From Monoplex corrugatus (taxonomy: Eukaryota; Mollusca; Gastropoda; Littorinimorpha; Ranellidae): DNA of 64,000 bases. The notes below the pieces were generated by a model. That model saw only the letters and a list, made by a program, of their open reading frames with translations, did no database searches and was not told where the DNA came from. Positions 33,641 to 43,802 of the stretch are shown piece by piece (position 1 is the stretch's first letter; every line of letters starts with the position of its first letter). Location: NCBI GenBank assembly GCA_030674185.1, contig JAPXFY010000015.1:23280986-23344985 (forward strand). The letters are read 5' to 3'. The position numbers and the translations under genes were made by a program.

Positions 33641-34065
33641 GGGGGTCAATCCTCCATCAGCAGACCTGTTTCAATGGTTTCAGCTGCCTATATCCATACT
33701 ACCTCAGGCAAGTTCGGCCTGTATGGCTGAACTGCTTAAGACTGGGGGTATGAAAAAGCATTCCTGGTGAAATTATACCCCACCATTACATTATCTCCAT
33801 TCGTCATCCCCAGACGAGGGTAGTCACAAAGGGCAGGTGACGGAGACCTTGGACATGCCTGGTTCTCCTCATAGCTAGGGAAGGACAATGATAGTCCCAA
33901 ATTTTTTGCATCAGTTGAGGTCTGAATTCGGTCAAGTGAATCTACTTACAACCTCTACAAACCCACACACAGAGGCTTTGCAGGTCACGGGCCCACACAG
34001 CCTTGACATCTGAGTATGTGTCTCTTGCTGGTTAACCCAGTCTTAGTCAGAAATAGGAGCTATAA

Positions 34066-34068
34066 TGA

Positions 34069-34141
<73 letters not shown>
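34066..34141. repeat. (GA)n microsatellite
   Basis: Sense-strand GA array with occasional AGA interruptions. Confidence 0.95.
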
Positions 34142-34144
<3 letters not shown>

Positions 34145-34442
34145 TATAATGGTTAGTAATGTCCGGTGATATAGCAAGATTTACACAAACGTTATGTACA
34201 TGGAATTGTAAAACAAAAATGAAAACAATCAATTGCTGTTTCACGCTTCACTCTAAATAGATTGAACTGTTCTGCTGTAGAACCGTGGGAAAAAAATAAA
34301 GAAACAAAGAAAAAAAAAGAAAAGTGAGGATGATGATCTAACGTCTTCCTATACCGTTAGCAGTGACCAGTCAGCAGTTTTTTACATCCTGGCTATTTTG
34401 AAACTATAAGCAAACAGTCTGAACACTGATCAGATTTACTTT

Positions 34443-34840
34443 TTAGGAGAAGAGTGGTAGAATGGTTCAGACATTCACCTGCCAGTCACTAAACTCGAGG
34501 TTCCAGGGTTGGTCTCCCATTGAGGCCTCGATTTTGCTCATCAGTTTGATAGGAAAATCGAACAGAACGTCTATTCCTGTGGCATAAAAAGTATTGGAGA
34601 GATTGGTTGCTTTCCCAGTTTCTTCCCCTTGATGGCCAACGAGCCTTCTTGCCTTTTTGAAGTCTTGGTTAAAAAAAAAAGGCGTGGCGCTGCATGGCGG
34701 CTACGCGGTGTCAAAGGAGAGAGCAGCCCGAGTTTCACAAAAACTCCACAATGATAAGAAGAAATGAATGATGATATGAATAATAATAATAATGATAATA
34801 ATAATGATGATATAATGATGATGATAATGATAATGACGAC
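34443..34840 (+). mobile_element. tRNA-derived SINE with (AAT/GAT)n tail (candidate)
   Basis: Head with GTGGTAGAATGGTTCAGACA (A-box-like) and CCAGGGTTGGTCTCCC (B-box-like), a body of about 270 bp, then a tail of AATAATAATGATAATAAT-type repeats (34780-34840). The complete head-body-tail layout favours a SINE over a tRNA gene. Confidence 0.5.
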
Positions 34841-35009
34841 GACGACGACAAAGTCACCCACAATTTGATCACTTGCATGTATCAGAGAGAGAGAAGAGAT
34901 TTAAACACAGGCGCTCGACCCCTAAGCCCATAGACACACATACACGCTAAAACACGCATGGATACAAGCATATGAGCAGACAAAATAAACACAAAGACAC
35001 ATGCACGAG

Positions 35010-35013
35010 CACA

Positions 35014-35076
<63 letters not shown>

Positions 35077-35105
35077 CACACACACACACACATACTCACA
35101 CACTT
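35010..35105. repeat. (CA)n microsatellite
   Basis: The first long CA-on-sense array within the gene; most arrays upstream are GT on this strand. Confidence 0.95.
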
Positions 35106-35383
35106 GCGCACAGAATACAACAGATCAGATGGAAAGTATGCCCAAGGCGTCCAGAACATACGTAGAGGTTCTTTAAATCATGCAGGAGAAATGATCTTGG
35201 AGCAGAGATGTTGGATGCAATTCATTATTGATCTATCTGGGGATGACTAAGTCTGCAGTACATGACCAGTTGTACATCTGTCCCATGTGACTGTGTGTCT
35301 CAAAAGATTTGTGACAAATGTCCAAAGATCTTGTGGACATGTAATTCAATGCCTTATTCTTTTTTGCTGTATATGTGACTGAC

Positions 35384-35414
35384 CCCCCCCCCCCCCCCAA
35401 ACACACACACACAT
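35384..35414. repeat. Poly-C run followed by (CA)n
   Basis: About 15 C residues then CA dinucleotides. Run length may be unreliable in the assembly. Confidence 0.85.
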
Positions 35415-36299
35415 GTACACAAAAGGAAGCATAGCAGATTTGTCCAGGAGTCATAACCGCAGAACTAAATATCAGTAATCATACTTGATTAAAAATTCCT
35501 CACTGATGTTTGAAAAAATCACTGATGACATGTCTTTCAAACGAATTTGCCAGTGATCAATGCGTTGTGCCGTTTCGTAAAGTGGTGCGTGCTAGGCTGC
35601 AATATACAAGTATAATTCAAATTGCTTTGATCATGGGGGAAAAACATGGTTATTGTTGGGTTCTGTGTCCAGCATGTGGGTTTCCATAGACTTGAATAGG
35701 CAACCTCCAACTTGTTGAAGGTCAACATATGCCAAGCGCCCCTGGAATTCCAGGACCTTGAGGCAGTCGGTTTTAACGGAAAAACAGCATCGTTTGCTCA
35801 GCCACCAGGTAGACATCAGTCACTCCTTGAGATGGTTTTATCAAACATCCTTTGTCTTTGAGCAAAATCAATCCACGAGCTGTGATTGCCATCAAATGCT
35901 TTGATACAAAGCACCATCCGGCAACCAGGATAACCGATTGTTCTTGCCATTATTTTAGCGGCAAAGCCAGCAATTCATCCAAATGCCGATCCTCTGTAAA
36001 CAGAGAGCTGTGCGAGATCAGGAATGTCATCAAAGCCACCATCTCCATTGATAGGGACCAGCTCCTAGCACTGTGCTATCATGACTTCATGAGGTGGATC
36101 CTGCACAGCCTTTTTCATCTTACTAATGGTGGCTACCGAGACCAGTGTTTTTGTGTCACATTCGTGATGTTATGTCTCAACAGCAGTCTTTTGTACGACC
36201 CTGCAAACTGTCTAACAGTGGGGTTGTTGTTGCATCCCCCATGTAGTCATATTACACCAAGAAAGAACTCCCAAGTGAACCCGAGAAAGTATGTCTAGG

Positions 36300-36525
36300 T
36301 AACATACACACATACACACTACACAGGATCGCCACACTGCAGATACCATGCATACGTACCATAGGTATACATACAAGTCACATACAACACACACATACAA
36401 GCACAAGCACAAGCACACACACAAACACGTGCACACATTCATGTTCACACATATGCACACACATTCTGAAACACACACAAACACACCCATGCGCCTGCAT
36501 ACATATGCACACACACACATACATG
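36300..36525. repeat. Degenerate CA-rich array (5' flank of LINE insertion)
   Basis: ACACATAC-type units; a LINE begins directly at its end, and CA-rich sequence resumes after the LINE tail at 38196. Confidence 0.8.
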
Positions 36526-36528
36526 AAA

Positions 36529-38195
36529 AATTACCGGCCTATCTCTAATCTCTCTTTCTTGTCAAAACTCCTTGAAAAAGTCGTCCTCAACCAGCTGAAC
36601 TCTCACCTGTCTGCCAACAATCTCCTCAATCCTTTCCAGTCAGCCTACCGCCAGTGCCATAGCACTGAAACTGCCCTACTGCACATTCTCAACAATCTCC
36701 TCCTTGCAACTGATACTGGCAAAGTCTCTCTCCTCACACTCCTTGATCTGTCTGCAGCCTTTGATACCATTGATCATGGTATTTTCCTTTCTAGACTTCA
36801 TCATACTTTTGGCATCTCTGACATTGCTCTGTCTTGGTTCACTTCATACCTATCAAACAGAAAACAAACCGTTCTCATCAATGGCACTTACTCTCAACCT
36901 GCATACCTGACCTGTGGTGTTCCACAAGGATCTGTCCTTGGCCCTGTTCTTTTCACTCTTTACACCTCCCCCCTGTCCACCATCATCAACTCCCACTCAA
37001 TAAAACACCATTTCTATTCTGATGACACCCAACTTCAAGACAGTGACTCACCTGATAATATACAGCGCCTGTTGACTCGCACCACTGAGTGTTACTCGGA
37101 CATTAAGAACTGGATGACACACAATAGACTTCAGCTTAATGACGACAAAACAGAAGCTATCCTCATTGGCACCCGTCAGAAACTTTCTCAGCTGCCTCCT
37201 CTTTCTCTCCCATTATGTAACACATCAGTCCCAATTTCTGATTCAGCTAAAAACCTTGGTGTCTGCATTGACTCTACCCTCTCCATGAACAACTTTGTTT
37301 CTCAAACTGCCAGATCCTGCTACTATCATCTCCATCGTATAAGGCTGATCAGGAAGTATCTCTCTGTCGAAACAACTGCAAAACTCGTTCTCTCCTTCAT
37401 GATGTCTCGCATTGACTATTGCAATTCACTCCTGTCTGGTCTTCCTGCCTCCACCATTCACATCCTACAGCGCATTCAAAACAATGCTGTACGCCTTGTA
37501 CTCAAAAAGAAAAAAGCTGACCACATATCTCCTCTCCTGGCACAACTTCACTGGCTCCCTGTATCAAAGCGCATACAGTACAAACTAGACACCATGTGCT
37601 ACAAAAGCCTCAATAACGCAGCCCCCGATTACCTGTCAAGCCTACTTGAGATCTATGTTCCCTCACGTACCCTCCGCTCTGCCTCCGATCCTCTGACTTT
37701 TCGCTTTCCACGCACAAAGCTCAATATCTATGGTCCACGAGCCTTCTCTGTTTCTGGTCCACTCTCCTGGAACAAACTTCCTCTCTCAGTCCGTCAGCAA
37801 CCTACTTTTGTCTCCTTCAAGTCCGCTCTCAAAACTCACCTTTTCTCCTCCGCATAAAATCCTAACTTCACTCAACCCCCCCCCCCCCCCCCCCCTCTGC
37901 AGCCTGTCTCCGCTCGGAGGGAATCACATGGTTATAATATATAATTGTATATGCTATGCTCTCTATAATTTTCCATTGCTTTTATTCTTGCTTTTATTGC
38001 TTTTATTCTTTCTCCCCATTTATAGCCATGCGTGTGTGTGTGTGTGTGTGTATGTGTGTGTGTGCGTGCGTGTGCGTGCGTGCGTGCGTGCGTGCTTGCG
38101 TGTGTGTCTGCTTCAGCGCTTAGATTTGATTTTTTTTTTTTTTATTTTATCAAGATTTTTGCGCTATATAAATATTGTAATTATTATTATTATAC
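36529..38195 (+). mobile_element. CR1/L2-like LINE, 5'-truncated but with an open frame
   Basis: The element starts inside the RT domain at the codons for NYRPISNLSFLSKLLEKVV. The frame continues to the normal C-terminus (KSALKTHLFSSA, stop at 37855-37857) without a stop. Compared with the longer copy at 59690-62472 there are only about a dozen nucleotide differences across 1.3 kb by eye, so the insertion is recent. The catalytic Y-A-D-D of the RT reads Y-S-D-D (37015-37026). The 3' UTR has a poly-C run, a (GT)n array (38028-38106) and ends in (ATT)n at about 38178-38195. It has no start codon of its own; the upstream ATG at 36505 is in flanking CA repeat. Confidence 0.9.
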
Positions 38196-38201
38196 ACACT
38201 T

Positions 38202-38255
<54 letters not shown>

Positions 38256-38264
38256 ATATTATAT

Positions 38265-38295
<31 letters not shown>

Positions 38296-38365
38296 TATAC
38301 AGAGAGAGAGACAGAGAGAGACTTCACACATACACACGCACACACACACACACACACACAGATGA
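38196..38365. repeat. Compound (CA)n-(TA)n-(GATA)n-(GA)n-(CA)n array
   Basis: Follows directly on the LINE tail; the LINE appears to have inserted into a pre-existing CA-rich array. Confidence 0.9.
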
Positions 38366-38691
38366 TTACAACATAGACACATATTACTTACCAGATATCA
38401 GAGGCTCAGATAGTGTGCAAGCTGAGGCCAGAACAGCGGGCAGGGCAACCACAAGATGGTGGACTGGTGGCCTCAGCAGCAGGGCTGTGTGGTGTGTCTA
38501 TACATACTGGTCTGTGATCAAAATATATTTTCATGTTCATTCGTCTTTGCTGACTTTCTTACTGCCTGTTGTGTCAATGGCGCGCAAACTAGTACAATCG
38601 CCACTGATATACCTGTTGAAATATACTTGGCTTCATCTCACACTGATTTGAACTAAAATAAGATCTTAATGCAGTACAATTTTTCTTTCAG

Positions 38692-38791
38692 AGTTCGTGC
38701 CACTGTCTCCAATTCTGAAGCTTTCGCCAAGGCCTTCAAGTGTCCTGTGGGATCCCAAATGAACCCTGCCAAGAAATGTGCACTGTTTTGA
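38692..38791 (+). CDS. M13-like gene, exon J (terminal)
   Basis: This 100-nt exon, with TGA at 38789-38791, encodes VRATVSNSEAFAKAFKCPVG and then SQMNPAKKCALF. It matches the M13 C-terminus R-[VIL]-x-[GA]-[TP]-[LV]-x-N-x-x-x-F-x-x-[AT]-F-x-C-x-x-x-x-x-M-N-P-x-x-x-C-x-[VLI]-[WF]. Both terminal cysteines, which form conserved disulfides in neprilysin, are present. The last residue is Phe where Trp is usual. Acceptor TTTTTCTTTCAG. Confidence 0.95.
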
Positions 38792-38837
38792 TCATAACAA
38801 TGTTGATTCATTTATCAAGTTGATGTTGAGCACTTTA

Positions 38838-38850
38838 AGTCACACACACA

Positions 38851-38906
<56 letters not shown>

Positions 38907-39030
38907 CACACACACACACACAACACACACACACACACACAGATACACACACGTGTGCATGAACACACACACGTGCGCATGCGCACACACACAACAACAA
39001 CAAAAACCACACACACACGCACACAAACGT
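38838..39030. repeat. (CA)n microsatellite
   Basis: Interrupted CA array starting about 50 bp after the M13 stop codon, probably within its 3' UTR. Confidence 0.95.
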
Positions 39031-40019
39031 TTGTTGTAAAATTATCTGAAACATTTTCATTTCAATAATTCAACATTAGTGACTCATTCTGCGTTAACAA
39101 TTGTGGTATTAATTCCATCTTTCTTGTCAATAGATTGAAATAAGTCAGTTTAGACTCTAAATTCATAATCTACTAAACAGAATGTTTGTAAATTGATTAA
39201 AAGCAGACAATACCAGCACAATAACCCACCAATGGAAGCTGCTCTTTAAATATGGTATGGAATGAGAAAACTTGGAATTAAATTTTCTCAGCATATTTCT
39301 CTGGCTTAGTGGTGAAGGGTGCACTTGAATTGTCTACGAGCATAATCATAGCCTGTCAAAAACATTAATAGCCGAAGCAATGAGAAAATATCTGAAGTTG
39401 TGTTTCGTGGTATGAGGTAACAGAACACGTCTGGGAGTCAAATTCTGGATACGAACATATAATCTGCTCGCTCAGGACATAATATTCGTCCAGAGGATTG
39501 ATCCCATTGACGTACAGGAAATAGGTTTTATCAAATTACTTCTATATCAGAGTTGTTTCCCTTTAACTTAAAGAGTTCTTAGTGATGAAATTTTATAAAT
39601 ATTTGTCATCAGATCAAGTCAGCATCTCTATTTTCTCAATTCTTGTAGAGTCATTTAGGGGAGGTATTTTACTTGAAAGATCCAGAAGGAGAATTGCCAG
39701 TCTTTAAAAGTATGTCTTGTTGCATGTTTCGTTTTCCTGGCAGCTAACAATGTTTTTTTTAATCTCCTCTAAAATAATCAAGCATTCTCATGGAAACAAA
39801 AGCCAATCTTGGTAGTATGATCTTTGTACCTGCATTGATTTAAATGTGCCAGATTTGGAATACACAAAGTCCTTGAAAGAAAGACCACAACCTGCAAGCT
39901 GATAAGTCTGGAAAGTTCAGCAGGCAAGGCCTCAAAGAGATAAGTACCAGGATGCCAGTCAACCAGTCAGCCCTTAGAGCGTGCAACACCAAATGCTTGT
40001 GCTTCACATGAGATCTGAT
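39031..40019. other. Unassigned sequence
   Basis: No exon or repeat recognised. ATTAAA at 39196-39201 is a possible polyadenylation signal for the M13 gene, about 400 nt past the stop. Confidence 0.3.
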
Positions 40020-40200
40020 TTTTTGCATTGTTTTCCGCAAAGATTTCTGTTTTATTTTGTATTGAAACCAGTTTGTTTTGTTAGTAGAAGGGCGATTTTG
40101 ACCGTTGGTTTTAGTCCTTTTGTATCTTTTGTTTTAGTCCCTTTGTATCTTTGCGAGGGAGATAGGCTTGCTTTCCCACACCCAAGGCTGTAACAATGTA
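40020..40200. repeat. Diverged interspersed repeat, copy 1
   Basis: Shares an ordered series of short blocks with 40585-40770: TTTCTGTTT(T/CG)TTTTGTATT, GAG-GAGA-GACTTGCTTTC-like and a CTTGGGGCT/CAAGGCTGTA block before a run to ACATTTA. Identity by eye is modest. Element type is unknown. Confidence 0.5.
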
Positions 40201-40584
40201 TTTACATTGCCTTACTATACAATATGGTTCCTAGCAATCATTCTTTTTCCATGAGTGTTGACCCATACAAAACACTTTCCATACATTGAAAGAATATATT
40301 CCTTTATATTTCTCATCCAAATTCTTTACCTTCGCTTGGTGCTTTGTTACTTTTTTTTGATGATGCCTCTAAATATCTGAGGTTCTGCTACCAAAAGTTT
40401 GGGTGGCTTGCTCTGCATATGCGTGGATGACCCTCTCCCCTTGCTACCCCAGGCAGCAGGCCTGACAAAACCTACAAAGAACAAAATACGCCATTTGATT
40501 TAGAAGCATACTGATGGACCTAAGAACTGACATAGCACTTTGAGAGGGTCTTTTGGACTGCCTCTCAACCACCAGCAGTTTTTT

Positions 40585-40770
40585 TTCCTTTTCTTTTTAT
40601 GTTGTCTTCCTCAAAGGTTTCTGTTTCGTTTTGTATTTTACACCAGATCGTTTATTTTATCGAGCAGAAGGTTTATTTTGTCTGCTTGTTTTTGTCTCTT
40701 CGTACCTGTGCAAGAGAGACAACCTTGCTTTCTGTCTCTTGGGGCTATAGCAGTAATGAATATAATCACA
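40585..40770. repeat. Diverged interspersed repeat, copy 2
   Basis: Second copy of the 40020-40200 repeat, same orientation, about 565 bp away. Confidence 0.5.
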
Positions 40771-42048
40771 TTTATTTCAGTTGGCAATGTAGTCCTTGTC
40801 CGTCATTCTCCTTTTATCAATTTTGTATTTTTAGTTCTATTCAGATGTTAAATGATCAACGGCAAGTTCGAAAAATGGCTTTTAGCCAAGAATTTCCGCC
40901 ATGGGAAATGATGTATCATTGCCATTGTCATCACCTTCTGTTGGACAAACTTCTGTTTTATATGATAAATCATTTTATTTTTGATACAGCCCTAGCAGTT
41001 ATATTCAGCTTTCACTTGCAAGTTTGAAATAACAGTTTGCTTCTAATAGGTACATGTATTTGATGAAACTGGTCCCTGTAGGTTAGAACTATGAATAATT
41101 AAAATCTGTCAGGGTAATCAATATTAATTGTTTCTATTTTTGTTTCTATTTTCATGTTTCATAAAATATCTAAGCCACTTGTATGTCTAGTAGTGCTTTT
41201 AACGAACTTTTTACTATTAATAACTATAATCAGGAAGAACACGAGATTTTATTATTTTATTCTTTTTGGTGAAATATCAAAGATAGACAATTATTTTTAT
41301 GATTGGAGTTTATGCATGTTCACAAGACGATGAGTTTATCTCCAAGTTTTTCTAAAATGATTTTTGCTTGCACTGTGATAGGAAAATGGCGTAATTATTT
41401 ATCCATTTATTGCTTTATGCACAATTTTGAGCTCAATAAAATAAACTTCTTTCCTTCAGCAAGACCCTATGATTTGTATGTGTATTTGTGCAAGAAGGCA
41501 TGCATATGTGTGTGCGCACATGTGCATTTGTGTGTGCGAGGGTGCATGAACGTGTATGTTGTAAAGATATCCGTTTATTGTAAAGATTATGTACATATAC
41601 GGATATCTACGACAAAATATGCAGCCAACTCATAACATGTCTGCATTTGCGCTTTTGTTTTTGGTTTTTTTTTCCCTAAAAATATCTCCCCCACCCCCCC
41701 CCCCCCACCCCACCCCTTGTTTTTCTCAGACAAGCACACTGGCCAGATTTCAGCCATTTTCAACTTCACATTTGACTTGTGATTTCCTTGAATGAACCAA
41801 GTTGTCAACAGCAAACTACAGCACCAAGATGTTAGAAAGTCAATTGACAGGAACCGATAGTATACATAATTGTCTCTTTGAGAAAGTGTGCACTAGAAAT
41901 TTTCCCTTTTTCTATCAATATCCTTGTTTCTGCCTTTTCAATCTTCATATTTCCCCCGTTTCATAGTACTAAAAACTGATTAAAACCGTCGTTATTCACT
42001 CTGTTTGTAGAAAACATAGTGAAGAATAGTGAACGTGTTATATAATTT

Positions 42049-42049
<1 letters not shown>
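40771..42049. other. Unassigned sequence
   Basis: Nothing recognised apart from a C/A homopolymer-like tract (41688-41716). Confidence 0.3.
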
Positions 42050-42112
<63 letters not shown>

Positions 42113-42180
42113 GTATATACATATATATATATATATATGTATATGTATATGTATATACATATATATATATATATATATGT

Positions 42181-42210
<30 letters not shown>
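42050..42210. repeat. (TA)n-(GT)n microsatellite
   Basis: About 125 bp of TA dinucleotides with GTATA interruptions, then GT. Confidence 0.95.
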
Positions 42211-42211
<1 letters not shown>

Positions 42212-42239
42212 GGTTGTGTGCATCATATCTATGCATATT

Positions 42240-42540
42240 TTATATTTTGTTTGTGTGTGTATGTGCCTGTGTGTGTGAGTGTGTGTGCTTGTGTGTGTAT
42301 GCACATACTCGTGTAACAACTTGCATCTCTAAATAGCAATGTGTGTGTGTGTGTGCATCTGGGTGTTTGTGTTGAAGCCAGGAAACAGTGCGTCCATGAG
42401 CGCGTGTTCATATGCGTGTATGTGTGCGTGTGTTTATGTTTGTGTTTGCTTATGTTTGTGTTCATGCTCACATCTTAGAGTGTGTGTGTGTGTACTTGCA
42501 CGTGTTTGTATGTGTGTGTATCTATGTATACGTGTTTACT
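42240..42540. repeat. Degenerate GT-rich sequence
   Basis: GTGTGTAT, GTGTGCTT and similar units without long pure runs. Confidence 0.75.
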
Positions 42541-42675
42541 TTGTTTGAATATACATGTAATGGGTGTGTACATGTATAAAAGAGGCCAGTGAATTTGTGT
42601 GCATGAGTGCGTGCCGATATGTGCCTGAGTGTGTCTTTGTCTATATGTGTACATATGTATGTTCCTATCTATGTG

Positions 42676-42787
42676 TATATATATATAATATATATACACA
42701 TACATACATATATATATAAGAGAGAGAGAGCCAGAGACACAGAGAGACAGAGAGAGACAGAGGTATGTGTGAGAGAGAGAGAGAGAG

Positions 42788-42847
<60 letters not shown>

Positions 42848-42856
42848 GTGTGTGGA
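42676..42856. repeat. (TA)n-(GA)n-(GT)n compound microsatellite
   Basis: Three dinucleotide classes in series, ending at the 5' part of a LINE. Confidence 0.9.
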
Positions 42857-42879
42857 GTGCGTATATTTTGCACGGTCGT

Positions 42880-43802
42880 GACAATCGGTATCTGAGCACC
42901 TCTAAGGCTCGACTAAACTCGAGAGACTCGGAGGTCTGGCTCCTAGATGTGCAGCACGCAGGTTCACCAGCGTGTGGAATGCCCTGGTGCCCATATGCCA
43001 CATCTCCAGCTATCAGTAAATAGCACCACTGCCTTGTGGGAGAGACCAAGGCGAAGGGAGTAAACCTTAACAGAAAATCACCAATGCCTTGTGGTTATCT
43101 CGGGAGAGACCAAGAGTAAGGGAGTAAACCCTGACAGAAAACCACTTCCACTTCCACTGCCTTATGGGTAGTCGTGGGAACGACAAAGGCTATAGAACAG
43201 TCCGTACAAAAATCAATGGATGGCAATGGGAAAAAAAACATACACCCCCACCCCCACCCCCACCTCCGATACTCACGGCCAGCCGAAAGAAAAAACCAAA
43301 TGACGTAAATAGGGCTCCTGTAGTATAGAGCACCTTCGTCTGGTAGGGAATGTCATGCTGCGCAGGTGAGATCCAATCGTCATCAAGCTATTGCAATCAG
43401 TTTCAAAAATATAAGAATTGCAACTGGAAATGTATGAAGATTACTGCAAATAGGAAAATTACAAAATGTTAAGAGAGAGCTGGAACAGCATAACATCAAT
43501 TTTTTTTGCGAACAGGAGAGGTAAGATGGAAGGGAGCAAGCATGATAACATCAGACATGCTTGAAATTACATACTCTGGTGGAGACACACGTGAAAGTGG
43601 GATAGACATTATAATGGGCAGTGACAAGTCTATCAAAGAATACTGGGCTATATCAGACTAAATTTTATAAGTCAGATTGAATGGCAAGCCATTTAGTATA
43701 AACGTCATCCAAGTAGATGCACTTACATCCGCAAGTATCGCCGAGGAATTTGACAACTTCTATGGGGAATTAGAGACAGCCAAGGCTCAGTATAAATCAC
43801 AG
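42880..43802 (+). mobile_element. Non-LTR retrotransposon family A, 5' end (5' UTR and endonuclease)
   Basis: From about 43405 the + strand encodes the endonuclease N-terminal region in broken frames (ATGNV..., then GKLQNVKRELEQHNINF near 43450-43500, then GKPFSINVIQVDALTSASI from 43683), aligning with the endonuclease at 3753-3481. The preceding 42880-43400 would be its 5' UTR. It contains an imperfect direct repeat (GAGAGACCAAGGCGAAGGGA at 43040 and GAGAGACCAAGAGTAAGGGA at 43103). This is the only copy in the window with the 5' side. It ends abruptly at about 43802. Confidence 0.65.

Larger units (their letters stand above)
26886..38691 (+). other. Intron between exons I and J
   Basis: About 11.8 kb. 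It contains a SINE head, an 89-bp tandem duplication, a minisatellite block (29338-29945), a family A fragment, an orphan exon-like sequence and a 5'-truncated LINE. Unassigned stretches: 27530-28000, 28400-29330, 30250-31030, 31760-34060 and 35420-36290. Confidence 0.7.
6039..38791 (+). other. M13 (neprilysin-like) gene locus, C-terminal ten exons; predicted pseudopeptidase
   Basis: Ten + strand exons (labelled A-J) join in compatible phases to encode 267 residues followed by TGA. Order and spacing match the C-terminal half of M13 metallopeptidases, which are normally type II membrane or secreted zinc enzymes that cleave short peptides. Landmarks in order: IGYLDW (exon A), VLPAGIFRPPFY (C/D), GSIIGHELTSVF (E), NIAD (G), HKQHFFVNFAQ (H) and the final Cys-rich tail (J). 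All introns are GT-AG and no exon has a stop. Three zinc/catalytic positions are replaced: second His of HExxH is Ser, Glu of ENIAD is Ser, and the late catalytic His is Arg. I infer a structurally conserved but catalytically inactive protein. The N-terminal part is not in the recognised exons. No AATAAA is obvious soon after the stop; ATTAAA at 39196-39201 is a weak candidate. Confidence 0.9.

Noticed and set aside
35630..36298. Protein-like frames on both strands (e.g. minus 35816-35631, plus 35852-36298)
   Set aside because: No recognisable domain, contradictory strands and internal stops; possibly a decayed repeat but not assignable.
43310..43385. tRNA-like stretch with TAGTATAGAGC and GGTGAGATCCAATC
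   Set aside because: The B-box match is weak and it sits within the presumed LINE 5' UTR, so a separate SINE is not supported.
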